Origin: Liolophura sinensis | Taxonomy: Eukaryota; Mollusca; Polyplacophora; Chitonida; Chitonidae | Length of the DNA stretch: 64,000 bases | Direction of reading: 5' to 3' | NCBI RefSeq assembly: GCF_032854445.1 | Contig: NC_088306.1 | Coordinates: 7,811,924 to 7,875,923, forward strand | Translations under genes and position numbers: made by a program | The notes under the pieces: generated by a model | The model's database searches: none | What the model was told of the DNA's origin: nothing | The model's input: the letters and a program-made list of their open reading frames with translations, nothing else | Shown: positions 46,504 through 57,958 of the stretch, piece by piece | Numbering within the stretch: position 1 is the first letter of the stretch | Layout of the letters: each line of letters starts with the position of its first letter

Positions 46504-46555
46504 CATATGCCGAAATAACCAGGGCTATTCCAAACGAAAAAATAGTAGGATCCAT
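46504..46555 (-). CDS. Signal-peptide exon of a second secreted protein gene
   Basis: ATG at 46555-46553, 52 coding nt, then a consensus GTAAGTCC donor, so 17 codons plus one base (phase 1). The product MDPTIFSFGIALVISAY is hydrophobic after a short polar start, as in a signal peptide. Coding length and phase equal exon 1 of the gene at 8080-30033, suggesting a tandem relative on the same strand. Later exons would lie to the left; those at 33356-33548, 33770-33825 and 41183-41386 are candidates only. Confidence 0.6.
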
Positions 46556-46760
46556 ATTCTGTGTGAACAGGAGGGATGAAGTCTCCACATGTGCGCTCTT
46601 GAACAGAAGCCTCATTTACTCTCTCTCACATCGTCTCGGCTAATGTTGATGTGCGCGTCGCTTTCCCTGAAGGAAGCTATAGCGGGAGCGGTCGATTCAC
46701 CTCCTGTGGGGGGTTGAGTTTGAGCAGCGTGCGGAATCCAAGGAAGGCACCCCGTGCTAA
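46556..46760 (-). promoter_or_regulatory. Probable leader and promoter region of the second secreted protein gene
   Basis: Higher G+C than its surroundings with several CG dinucleotides, placed directly upstream of the signal-peptide exon. No defined motif seen. Confidence 0.25.
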
Positions 46761-48930
46761 AATGAGCCGAGTCGATACTATGCTCTCATTGACGAGGCAA
46801 CATCATTATTGGGTAGACTCGTGACTGAACATGACATATACTGGATCATGAACAACATCTGCCCACTGTGAATTCATCGGCCTTCGGCAAAATCGGTGAC
46901 AGTATGAAGTCAGTTCTTCATAACTCTATGCAGAATTCTGCTTTTCCCAGTACACATGCATGAGAAAAAATGTCTTTCTAAAGAAATGCCACTGAAGCTG
47001 TGATTCCCAACTTGGCTTAACTGTTGTCAGTGAAATTGAGCGGTTCTGGAAACCCAGCAATAAGCTTATTCTTCTGGTTTAGCAAAATTCCGCTTAAAAC
47101 AGTCGCATGGGACTTGTTCCGCAGAACTGTACTATAAAAGGATAAAGGTGCATTACACGATTCGGTTAAAATCTTCGGCTTAACCTCAAACGACCGTTCT
47201 GCTTATTCCATTGGGACTTATCGGTTACTTTTAGAACATCAAAGAATCCCATTTAATCCATTCCTCTCGTCCACCTGTGAAGGTCATACCAAGTATACCA
47301 TGACCATCCAATCAATCTAGCGGACATCAACTGATTGCGGAGCTGGAGTGTGGGCAGAAAATGCCAAGCTGGCCTGCAAATGAAAATGAGCCTATTGGGA
47401 TTGAAACTGTGGCAACCAGAATTCCAAAGGTACTCTAAACCAGGCTATTGCACCTTCATGAATATCTGGTCCAAGTCTATGTTTTTCTGATGTCGTGTTG
47501 TCTCTGGTAACGCTTGGCCCATTTATATCATGAATAAGTGTGTAACAGTAACATGAAGTCCTGCATAATTTTTACAATCATCTCGGTAAATAGTAATTAA
47601 AAACACGGACTTGTTGGGACATTGGCTAAGCCCAAATGCCCATTACTTAGAAGTATGCAACTTCCCTATAGCTTTATTACGTGTTATGTCATCTGTTGAA
47701 GCTAACGGCTGGTGGAGAAATATGCCAACCTATTGGGTGGAAATTATAAACTGATTCATGTATAATCTAATTGTAAATGGCTGCTACAAAAATTGGCCAC
47801 ACCTCAAAACCGAAACTCCGTAATTAAAAACTACGATTTGGCTGATCATTGTTGCTAAGCAGTCAAGAACCCATTGAACTTTTTTCATATTTCCATGCAA
47901 CTATAAAACAAGTACTATCAAAGACATTGATGTCCTTTTACTAAATTTTTTGTTATCGTAATTTTTAAAGTCTATTTCAACATAACCGCGTTTGGAACTC
48001 GTCATGCATCAGCTGTTTCTCAAACGTTTGCTGCGCATTAGAGAAAAACAAAAATAACTGGCTGCGTAGATACGTCACATAATTTGTTACAGATTAAAGA
48101 AAAGTGTAAAGTACCGTGGAGACTACCTGTAGGGAAGTTGGAGACTTCTTGGTAATTGACATCTGGTTTGCCTTATTGTTTACAAAGTTCTGTTGACCTT
48201 GCTTTATATTACACTGTTATTGCCCTATCATTTCTAATGGTGCGATGATTGCATTTCTCTGACAGGATATCTGACCGATACATGATATGTAGGAAATCAT
48301 ACAGGGAAACAAAATAAATTAGTTATGTAAGAGTTTACCTGTTATTGACAGCTGGAGGACTTGGCATCTGACACGATTTTCTTTTGCGTACATGCGTACC
48401 TAATGAATTGTCCGTACTTACTTTCTTCATCAAATAGCAAAGACATACTTTGTCTTTTCACATTTACTTGATGGACTTGTACTCATTAGAAATGGTGTTT
48501 TTTAAAATTATTTTTTCATTTATGTACGATAACATATTTAAAACATGTTTTCAAAGCCATTAATAACAATATCCAAAATAGAGGGACAATTTTAAAACCA
48601 GGTAAAACAAATAAATGTCAGGTAAAACTCGAAAACTATATTCGTATCTGTAAAACATGTAAGCTCTGTATAAGCTCTATATTTTGCGAAGACCCTAAAT
48701 GGATATTTTCATGTTTTAAACACATTTATGCGAAAAAAGAAAACAGTTTATTAAAGCTAACATCAATACGAACTATTTTATTTAAACTACTTTCAGTGAC
48801 TTCGTGAAAAAAATAAATAGTTTTGTTATTTATAGTAAGAAAAGATTTATTCACTAGCAAGGGAGTACTTTTCACCCAGTATTAATAACATAGCCGAATG
48901 CCTAACAGAAATGAATGCACGTATGTATGG
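46761..48930. other. Long stretch without genes or named repeats
   Basis: About 2.2 kb, AT-rich especially 48500-48850. No open frame with support. Confidence 0.45.
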
Positions 48931-48934
48931 TTAA

Positions 48935-49336
48935 AACAATTTCTCAGTCATATGACGACGAGGAATCATTAGGTGTTTTGTACGTATAATGTCTTCTTGT
49001 GGCCTGGCGAGTGTATGCTGACAAAGTGTTTTCGCCACATAAGCATCATGCCAAAGGCAAAAGACAACCGCTCATCGTCATATGACTGGAAAATTGTTAA
49101 GTACGGCGTTAAACCCCGAACACACCTGCATACATACAAGACATCACACCCTTCCCAGCTATAATACCCGCATCGGAACAATCAGTATTTGTTCCTTGCA
49201 CTGATCTGTCAGTGCTAAGTGCCAAGCGAAGCATCAAGTGTCATTTTTAAAATCTGTGGTACGACCCTGGCCGGGTTTGATTCCAGGTTTCCTGTTTTCG
49301 AGGCGGACACTCTAATCATTAGGCCATTTAGAGGCG
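48935..49336 (-). mobile_element. SINE family B/C-type composite with opposed tails
   Basis: A reverse tail at 48940-48963 (CAGTCATATGACGACGAGG) and a reverse family B head at 49280-49325 (GAGGCGGACACTCTAATCAT, TAGGCCA) enclose a forward tail at 49075-49130 (CGTCATATGACTGGAAAATT, GTACGGCGTTAAACCCCGAA). This is a nested or recombined pair. Confidence 0.72.
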
Positions 49337-49903
49337 GTTAACCTAACAATAAATAGTTGGACTTTTTATACTTACAAAGAAGACAAAGCATTTTGTGTCA
49401 GATGGTAAGAAGAACATGTTGTCTTTAAGTGTCAAAACCTTTATAACGTGTACCTGGTATCGTGTGACCTAACATGACAGGTGTACCTGTTATAATTTGT
49501 CACAGACTTCAGATGGTGACATATTGCTGAAGACGGCATCGGAACGCACAGCTAATTATGACCCTTTTTCTTGTCGGAAAACATATCCTCCCCTTCCCGA
49601 AAAAAAAACATGCTTTACTATGCTGCTATAAATAGAAAAAATATTTTTTGCCAGTAAATAAAATGATTATTTCCCTGTAATGCCAGTGATTAGTTTTCGC
49701 CATTTTATGGATGATTTCTCTTCAAAGTAATATGTTGCGCATCAGTTTTTGGATAATTTCTGTGAAAAACACTTCCATTAATCCACCCCCCCCCCTCCCT
49801 CCCGGTGTGGGATAAATGTAAGAGGTAAGCAAGGCAACACATTGAATTTAATTCTTAGTGAGTGGCTCTCAAAACCAATGCCGCATAAACATTAAAAACC
49901 CAA

Positions 49904-50162
49904 CAGTTGGTTAGCCCGCTAGCGGAGCGCAATGACCCAGGGGTCTCTCACCAATGCGGTCGCTCTGAGTTCAAGTCCAGCTCATGCTGGCTTCCTCTCC
50001 GGCCGTACGTTGGAAGGTCTTGCAGCAACCTGCGGATGGTCGTGGGTTTCTCCGGGCTGTGCCCGGTTTCGACCCACCATAATGCTGGTCGTCGTCGTAT
50101 AAGTGAAATATTCTTGAGTACGGCGTAAAACACCAATCAAATAAATAAATAAATAAATATAT
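49904..50162 (+). mobile_element. SINE family A, lacking the first head bases
   Basis: Starts within the A-box region (CAGTTGGTTAGCCCGCTAGC), B box TGAGTTCAAGTCC, body GGCCGTACGTTGGAAGGTCT, tail ACGGCGTAAAACACCAATCA with (AAAT)n. Confidence 0.92.
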
Positions 50163-50479
50163 TCTTGCATTATGATTTCATTCAGTGTAAAGTATAATAA
50201 ACTACTTGGTGAGAAAGACATTCAAGCAGACAAAACTTAAGGAGTACACGTATAACCACTCCATCCCATCCCCCACCTCCCCGCCAAGGTTTATATCAAG
50301 GATTTGGTGGTGGCTTTTGTGTCAGTCTGTGGCCGTTTAATTTTCTCACTATTCTCGTGTGATTTTTGATTTATTCCAAACCAGAGACCTCCAATAAATT
50401 GCAGTAATCATCACTTTTACATTATTTTTTTCGTTTAGTCTGCCTCAAACGTGGGTGATGAAGGTTACGATTCTGATAT

Positions 50480-50622
50480 TTAAGCCTTTGTATGAGCAGC
50501 TATAGGATAAAACCGTATCTAAAGTAAAATGAGAGGCTGTATTTCACGGGTAATGCGTGCGACTATATGCCAACTATAATATTGCCGTCGTTATTGTGGT
50601 CTTACTCACTGTGATGTGCTTT
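50480..50622 (-). repeat. Family E repeat, 5' half, worn
   Basis: TATTTAAGCCTTTGTATGAG, AGGCTGTATTTCACGGGTAA, TGCGACTATATGCCAACTAT. Confidence 0.55.
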
Positions 50623-51779
50623 TTTATGTAATATTAACCCACATATACCGATAAGCCTGATCGAGGTATTATAAAGGAAATATTCTGAATTATGGATAAA
50701 AATGCTAATTAAAACGTTAGCAGCTTAATGATTAAATTTACCCGTCCGCTTCACACAACCATGCTGATAATATGAAGTGTTTCGTAATATGCATGAGAAC
50801 TCTCGAACAAAGAAAGTTACCCGCCTGGTAGGTCGTGTACGAGTCGCAAACACGTGCACTATAACCTTCCTGCATTAAGTCTATAGCCTTTACCTACTAC
50901 ACGTGACTTGAGCAGGTATATCAAAGCCACCGCCAAGCCAAGCATACTCAGGCTTCAGTTCAGGGTGGCCATATTAAATCCTATATGAGGTGTAAAATCG
51001 AACACACGTTTTTGCTCCCCAGGTGACACACCTGTTCCGGGTTCTGGGAATACACGGTCCTTTACGCTTGTAACTATTGCGAATAGACTGCTTTCCCTCG
51101 AATGTCTCTACTAGGCGGAATCTGCGTACTTTAACTGGCGATACAGATGCATGCCTGTATATACTCCTCGCGTGCCTTATACATTCCACCGTTTAGCACC
51201 GGGGTGATGGGTTCAAGGGTGTTATCCGCGCTGTGAAATCCGGATTCTCAGGAAGCCTGTCTCGCGTTAACCAAAGAATGGCTGGCAATGCCTTGACACT
51301 AATTCCCCATTCAAGGGCGCAGTTAGGATGGGGGTTTTGCAAGATAAGCCACAACGTATCTGCCGCATCAGGTGCGCAGCTAAAAACACCTGCTCTCCTT
51401 TTGCATACATGTATTTAAAAACAACATTGATCTCGGATAAAGCTTGGGATGAAGCTCCTGTTCCTGCATGAAGACAAAATAAAGTAACGCAAAGGCCTTA
51501 TTGTTCCCACTATTTCCTGTGAAAAAAAAAGTTTTTTTCTTGTAAGAACCACCTCCCCCCCACCCCCCCGACTTTTCAGAAGGTGAAAATGTGTCAGGAA
51601 TTAGCGATCTTTTGAACAACGTCGATGTATTGGGAACAGCCTGAGCGATGTTTCCAAAAGCTCAAGGGAGCCTACCTGCACCTACAGATTTGTTCGTTTC
51701 AAGTGAAGACATACATTGGAAAAAGAAAACTCCAGCCAGATTATGTAAGCAGGTAAAATTTAATTATTCTGTGTGTCCA
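50623..51779. other. Sequence without an assigned feature
   Basis: The plus frame 51233-51418 and minus frame 50974-51189 have no support. A C-rich run is at 51551-51571. Confidence 0.35.
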
Positions 51780-51975
51780 AACAGACCTGGGTATACCAGC
51801 CGTTAACGAAAATGGATGTTCAAGGTCAATAATCGCAAGGCTGATTCCCAAAACGACGTATAACACAAACTACCAAAGAACTAAGAAAGTATATAAAGTA
51901 CGAAAATAGGACGAAATCATGCAAAGAGAAGCAGTTTTCATTAATGTTGGAAAACGCAAGGTATGTTCTGAGCAT
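51780..51975 (+). repeat. Family D repeat (forward member of an inverted pair)
   Basis: In order: GGGTATACCAGCCGTTAACG, TTCAAGGTCAATAATCGC, CCCAAAACGACGTATAACAC, CCAAAGAACTAAGAAAGTAT, GCAAAGAGAAGCAG, TTGGAAAACGCAAGG. Confidence 0.85.
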
Positions 51976-52264
51976 ATAAGTGTCTTTGTGATTGTTAGTT
52001 TTCCTACATGAATAACAGGTGAGATTTGATAGTGGAGGAATTCGGAATTCCCAGGATAAACCGCGCCCTTCACCAGGTACCTGACACATCTCCTGATTTA
52101 AAGTCGTATCCCTAAAAGTGAAACAGGAGAAGGGAATTTGAAGCTGCGATCTATTTCATTCTGATGTTTCATCCTGAGTAATGTGCTGATTAATCGGATT
52201 ATTGAACCATAGCGAGGGCATACACAAACTCTAAATGTTGTTATTTCAACATTGTTAGGTCCGA

Positions 52265-52490
52265 CTTACACTCATTCAATTTGAACATGCCTTGCGCGTT
52301 TCCAACAACATTGAAAACTGCTGACTGCTTCTCTTCGCGTACTTCGGCCCTAATTTCATATTTTATAGATTTTCTTTGTTCTTTGGTGGTTTCTACTAGA
52401 CGTCGTTTAGGGAAGAAGCTTTAAGATTATTGACCTGGAACGTCTATATTGGTTAAAGGCTGGTATACAAAATGTAAACGCATCTATTGC
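52265..52490 (-). repeat. Family D repeat (reverse member of an inverted pair)
   Basis: Mirror order of the 51.8 kb copy: CCTTGCGCGTTTCCAACAAC, GACTGCTTCTCTTCGCG, TTCTTTGGTGGTTTCTACTA, GACGTCGTTTAGGGAAG, GATTATTGACCTGGAACGTC, GCTGGTATACAAAATG. Confidence 0.85.
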
Positions 52491-53179
52491 AAGATCAAAT
52501 TGTCACCGGAATATTTTTCGCTCACTGCCCAATGAGAAAATCTTGCGAAGGAAGTTTTAAAGGTGTGTGCATCCATGAACCAACACGAAATTAAACCCAT
52601 TTCTTACATTGCGCAACGGACGTTCTGACATCTCAAGAACTTGAGGTTATATTTTATGACAGGGAAAAGTTATAGCCATAAACCCAATGTTCTGCCCAAG
52701 ACATTATCTGTTAATTCGTGTTATAAGTCGCTGATTTCGGAGCATTTTTTACCGTCGTTCTTTTAACTCTATTAAGCTTTATGCGGGGAGTTTCGGCTGC
52801 CAGACTGGCACGCATACAGGTGGTAATAAAGCAACCTGTCCAAAAAAAAAAAAACGCAAAGCGGTTGTGATTGCTTGTTAACGACACTCTAGATACACCT
52901 GAACCTCCAATTAAGCCTGTCGTCTGTGATTTGTGGCGCTGTTAATGGAAAATATAGACAAAAGGCCCTGCAAATTTATGTCGTTGCATAGCACCTTTTT
53001 TCGTTAGACAGAAAATGCGAATATCACTGCTTTCACCCAAACTATGGCTGCGGACAAACCAGTACATGTGATCATTTTTAGGGCTTACTCCTGATTAGTG
53101 TTACATCAAGATCAGAAAACCTTACAAGCTTCCGGCCCACCCCACGCTTCTACCCCGGCATAATATGACTGAATGCTAT
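52491..53179. other. Sequence without an assigned feature
   Basis: No exon or named repeat; an A run lies at 52843-52855. Confidence 0.35.
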
Positions 53180-53247
53180 ATATTCACTACCAGTTTGTAT
53201 TGAGATCAGCTAGATATTCACTACTAGTTTGTATTGAGATCAACCAA
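53180..53247. repeat. 34-bp tandem duplication
   Basis: Two adjacent units each contain ATATTCACTAC followed by AGTTTGTATTGAGATCA; they differ at about three positions. Confidence 0.9.
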
Positions 53248-53272
53248 AGAGATAGGTTAAACAACTCGCTAA

Positions 53273-53483
53273 CAGGCAGAGGTGGCTTGCGTGCCAGCGA
53301 GACGCAATGACCCAGGAGCCGGTGGCCAACGCGATTGCTGTGAGTTCAAGTCCAGTTCATGCTGGCTTCCTCTCTGGTCGTGCGTGGGAAGGTCTCTCAA
53401 GAACCTGCACATAGCCGTCGGTTTCCCTTGGGCTGAGCCCGATGTCCTCTCCGCCGTCGTACAAAGTGAAATATTCTGTGACA
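53273..53483 (+). mobile_element. SINE family A, diverged
   Basis: AGCGAGACGCAATGACCCAG, GTGAGTTCAAGTCCAGTTCA (B box), body GTCGTGCGTGGGAAGGTCTC, then AAAGTGAAATATTCTGTGAC; the final tail is lost. Confidence 0.85.
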
Positions 53484-54179
53484 TAAGCATAAACTACGTG
53501 CAGATGACAAATTACGTTTTCTTAGCTTACTTTCTACTTTTGCAAACACAAATCAGTACTTTCGAAGAATTAGGTCGATTTCATTTTGCTTTCACATTCA
53601 AACCCCAAATAGATTCGGTAATACATTAAGACTATCGCTTAGCTCGTAAAAATGAGTAAACTGCGCATTCCAGATGACCAAAAGTTACGTTATACAGGAA
53701 AGACGCTGACGTTACACGTTCATGAGTTCCCTAATCTGTGTACTGAATGAATGTCTTTAAGGGCTGCAACTATTACTGATTTTTTTTAAAGTAATTCAGA
53801 CGTGTTATTCAGCGGCGGCTTGATATATCCAGTCTGTTGCCTGTCATGCTGGTGTAACTAACATTCCTTCGTTGTATAATGACTAAACTAATTTGTTCAG
53901 AAAAATAACCAAACTGGTAAAGAAAAATTAATTTACATATATAGGTAAAAGATTTGAAAATTCAACAAAAATATTTCCTAGAAATGTAAACATTGTAAGT
54001 GACACAAATGCTGTAACACCAAATTTTGAAGGTATTTTTGTGCAAGATTTCGGCATAAATTTAACGTCACAGTTACGTTGAGTTCTGGTTTATTCTTTCG
54101 GGAATTGTAAATTGAGAGACATTGACTGGTCTTTTACGAATACATGATTCTCAAGAGTATTTGCTTTCACGTCGGCATT
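53484..54179. other. Sequence without an assigned feature
   Basis: AT-rich, nothing recognised. Confidence 0.35.
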
Positions 54180-54502
54180 CCGAAGCATTGTTCTAATGTT
54201 ATTGTGTGTTAAATGTTGTGTTAGGTGACAACACAGCCTTTTCAGTCACTTCAGACCAGTGGCACCTGATATATTGCAAATAACATCACTTGAAATTTTT
54301 GTACCCAAATCTGCTGAGCCCATGGTGATAAGGGGCGTTTAAGTTGGTGCGATTTATCCATTAACATGAACGTTAAGAATAAAACAAACCGCGGTAAGTC
54401 GACAAGAGGCCATATTTCTCATGTTACGTGTGGCCATTTACCAGCTATCACACTGTTCTTGTTCTGGCTTTAATCCCTATGCTATACGTCTTTAATTATA
54501 AT
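54180..54502 (-). repeat. Family E repeat, near full length
   Basis: ATTGTTCTAATGTTATTGTG, GACAACACAGCC, CAGACCAGTGGCACCTGATA, CTGCTGAGCCCATGGTG, GACAAGAGGCCATATTTCTC, GCTATCACACTGTTC, CCTATGCTATACGTC. Confidence 0.82.
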
Positions 54503-56124
54503 AGTGTCATTTTAGAGGCTAAGCTACTCGTCAACGAGATTGAAAATTAAGAACAGTGGAAAGCTACTCGAATTCCACACGTTGCGTCCATCAAGTAGCC
54601 CTCAGTACGTTCAATGCCCGTATTTTCGTGAATTCACAATGTGTCAGAGAGACATAAATATATAATGATATTTTTTTTTTGGGAGTCGTTATATGTCTCA
54701 TTATATGTCTCCATAATACTATCTATTTTATGCGTGTTTATTTCCGACAAATGTTGGAATAACACCTGAAATGACCACAACATTGAACTTTCCACCTTAG
54801 TAGGGCCAGCTTAATTGTTACAAACTGTTACCCCCTTCCCCAAACAACCCCACACACAATCCTTGGTTTCTGGACTAACCTCAAGGCTTCCGAAAAACGT
54901 GTTTACAGCCATTTTACCAAAAACGCAAAGCAGAATCATTTTATTGCTTTCATATGTACCGAACATAAAACCGTTTCATGTGTCATCCGTTTCATGTATC
55001 ATTTAAAACAGCCAAATCAGCCACTGATGACTTCAAAGTAATTTTCAACTGGGAACCGTTTTGAATAAATCTGCAAAAACGTGTAATTATTTCAAAACGG
55101 GTTGCAGGCATGCATTCATTACTATAGACCACCACAATGATCAGTGTAAGTGTCTTCAACGTTTGATGCTCTCGACTCAACGACACCGTTCGATACCACC
55201 TGGTGTTTTCAGTGACCTGATAATTGGGACTACAGACAGGTGCGTTGACAAGATAAGAGACAGAGCGATCAATATGCATCTACCGTGTCATTTTCGTTCC
55301 ATTTAATTGCATGATCAAAGCAGAAAAGTTTCGATCAACACTAAGGTTACATTAGCAACTTACAATGTTCTCTACAGTTCATTGGAAAGGTCGGATTGAA
55401 GAGGTAATTATGATAATGCGACTGGCTAATTTTACATATTTAAAAAAATGAAGTGGACATTCTACGGTTTGAAAATAAGCTGAACCAACCGACAAGCTTC
55501 GACATACTATATTCTTTAGCGTTGACGTGCAATTAAAGGCTGGTCTATAATCCTTCAAAATTTATTTTTCAAATCAATCAAATGTTTAATGTACCTTTTA
55601 TAAACTTAATACACTTACCCAACATCAAAGTTCGTGTGTGATAACTGGAAAGGTTTAAACACGCCTATGCTCAGCACAGGCGTTCCTCTTGGGGATTAAA
55701 TGCGTTGCAATTTACAGAACTAAGAAACGTTACAAATATGTTACAACGTACCTGTGTAAAATAGGTGTCTCAGCGAAGCCTCTGCGTCGACCCATCCGTA
55801 AAATTCACGAAAATGAAATATTCTCAATAAAAAAAACGAAATGTTTTGCATTTCTCATTAATATTGGATTTTTTTCTAATGTAATTCCCGAAGTATTAAT
55901 AAAAAAGAAACTGATTAACATGAAAACTATTTCTGTCCGAGACATTCTTGTAAAAATAATATACTTTAAACTTTCGGAGTAAGGGGTAATTTTATAAAGC
56001 GTGTAAACAATTTAAAGTTTTAGAAGAATTCTTTCAACAAGATGCTTTTATCAATGTAAACGAAATGTATAAGCAAAACAAATTTTACGAAAGCTAATCT
56101 GCTATTTGGAGTCTAAAATCTCCA
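54503..56124. other. Sequence without an assigned gene
   Basis: Short frames (54815-55006, 55061-55306, 55689-55982) lack motifs. A T run with repeated TATATGTCTC occurs at 54670-54710. Confidence 0.35.
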
Positions 56125-56510
56125 CGTGGTATCCGTGCAAGTACAAGCCTGGCACATTAGAGCCAAGGCTTTAGTCCAGATTATCCCCTGCCTTAGGTGC
56201 GTGCACTACATGCTTGTTACATTGGATTCACAGCTTTATTCCAGATTACCCCCTCAATGGGGACCGTGACACAAATGTGACACATTAGAGGAACAGTTTT
56301 TGATGCAGACTACATTATCACTAGGGTCCATTCAGTACTCGTGGTACATAAGAGCCACAGCCTTGACCGAGGGCTGAAGTATGACTGGATTCACGACAGC
56401 CTGGCCAACCCCGGCTGAGGTCCGTACAGAATACATGTGTTACATACGAGCTGCACTTGATCGAGGGTGGGACCTCGCTCGGATCGGTAATGTACGGGTG
56501 TGGTGTATTC
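56125..56510. repeat. Degenerate minisatellite, about 65-bp unit, five units
   Basis: A related core recurs at 56151 (GGCACATTAGAGCC), 56216 (GTTACATTGGATTC), 56278 (GACACATTAGAGG), 56343 (GGTACATAAGAGCC) and 56440 (GTTACATACGAGCT), most followed by a CCCCT or GGG-containing segment. Spacings are 65, 62, 65 and 97. Confidence 0.65.
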
Positions 56511-56870
56511 TGTTTGATCGCTGGTTTCGATCCGGAGTGCCCTCATTTCTTCCTACGGTTAAAGTGTTGTGCTCGACGCAGTCCATGTACATTTGGATAC
56601 TGATTGAGGTTGCAGAATCGAATCCGTTTTCTTCTGGTTCGAAATCGGCTTTCTGAGGTTGAAGAGGCACTCCAGATTTCTCCACCCGTAAACCTCATCA
56701 GCGTTTCATACTTAAAAAAGCTGTTGGGGTTGACACAGGCGATTGTTCTGGCCAACAGCGACGTTGAGGTAGCCATACTCTGTGTATTTAACGCTTATGA
56801 CGCGGAGGTCTTATCTATTGCTTGGGAAAGGGGCAACAAATCCAAAAGAAACCGAATATAGTACCAAAAT
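56511..56870. other. Moderately G+C-rich block with open frames on both strands
   Basis: Plus frames 56381-56656 and 56604-56861 and minus frames 56440-56685 and 56543-56776 overlap. None shows a signal peptide, splice-bounded exon or known motif. It may be relic coding sequence. Confidence 0.25.
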
Positions 56871-56889
56871 AGAAAACTGATGAGAACAT

Positions 56890-57120
56890 AAAAACAGTAC
56901 AGAGTAGAGTGTCAACTGAGAGCAGTTACAGAAGAGTGGTATTGGAAAAATGGTCCCACATCTATGATAGGTGAAATTTACTCCTGTTTTATTTTAACTG
57001 TTCATGTAAATGCTTAATCTTAGACAGTAACAACTTAGACCGACAAGTAACACCCTGGCAAAAACAGAATAAGGTAATAAAAAATGCACCGATTGTTATG
57101 TTGTCATTACACTAAACACA
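56890..57120 (+). repeat. Family E repeat, worn
   Basis: ACAGTACAGAGTAGAGTGTC, TTTTAACTGTTCATGTAAAT, GCTTAATCTTAGACAGTAAC, TGTTATGTTGTCATTACAC. Confidence 0.6.
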
Positions 57121-57136
57121 CACACACATTTAAACA

Positions 57137-57282
57137 TGTTTTACGGCGTACTCAAGAATACTTCACTTATACGACGACGGCCAGCATTATGGTGGGAGGA
57201 AAGTGCGCTGGGCCCGAGGGGAAACCCACTACCATACGCAGGTTGCTGGCAGGCCTTCCAACCTACGGCCGGAGAGGAGACT
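57137..57282 (-). mobile_element. SINE family A, 3' half
   Basis: TTACGGCGTACTCAAGAATA, TATACGACGACGGCCAGCAT, GGTTGCTGGCAGGCCTTCCA, CTACGGCCGGAGAGGAGAC. It follows a short (CA)n run. Confidence 0.85.
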
Positions 57283-57299
57283 ACAGCACAGAAGATTAA

Positions 57300-57450
57300 A
57301 CCAAAACATTGAAGTCAATATGGTAGAAATTGGACACACATATGACCGGAGAAATCCGATGAAATTTTTGAAAGTTTTATTCAAAACTATTTATGTAAAT
57401 ATTGAAATATAAGCAACTTACACATTCCCTAGCACACCTAGGAAACACAT
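57300..57450 (+). repeat. Family E fragment, worn
   Basis: TGGTAGAAATTGGACACACA, TATGACCGGAGAAAT, ACACATTCCCTAGCACACC. Confidence 0.5.
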
Positions 57451-57659
57451 GACCTTGCAGTTGTACCTACGGACCCCCCAGACGGAAAGCTACAGCCAAA
57501 GTGGCGGCCGCCAATCACAGCGCAATATGATTCACCGTATTTCTACACGTACCCTCGGAAACCCTACTGTAATATAACAGAATGATTTAAAGCATCTTTC
57601 GTGTTAAAAAATGACAATTTTGCGGTTCTCACTGATTTCCATTCTGACAATGTATGTAT

Positions 57660-57958
57660 ACTTGTACAGTCATATGACGACGAGGACTCACCGGGTAAGT
57701 GTACATATACTCTGTGTTCTTGTCGCATTGCGAGTCTATACCGACAAAGTGCTGCCGCCATTAAAGTATCATGCCGAAGAAACCAGTCACATTATACCGA
57801 CGCCGGGTCAACCAGCCCTGTTTCCTTTCCCTAACCTCTCGATGCTAAGAGCCAAGCGAGGCAGCCAATTTTGTTTTAACTCTTTGCGATACCATGGACG
57901 GGCTTTCATCCCAAGTCTTCCCACTTAGAGGCGGACGATGTAATCGTTAAAGCGCTAA
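57660..57958 (-). mobile_element. SINE family B, worn
   Basis: Reverse tail CAGTCATATGACGACGAGGA, middle CTATACCGACAAAGTGCTGC, TGCTAAGAGCCAAGCGAGGC, head end TTAGAGGCGGACGATGTAAT. Confidence 0.75.
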
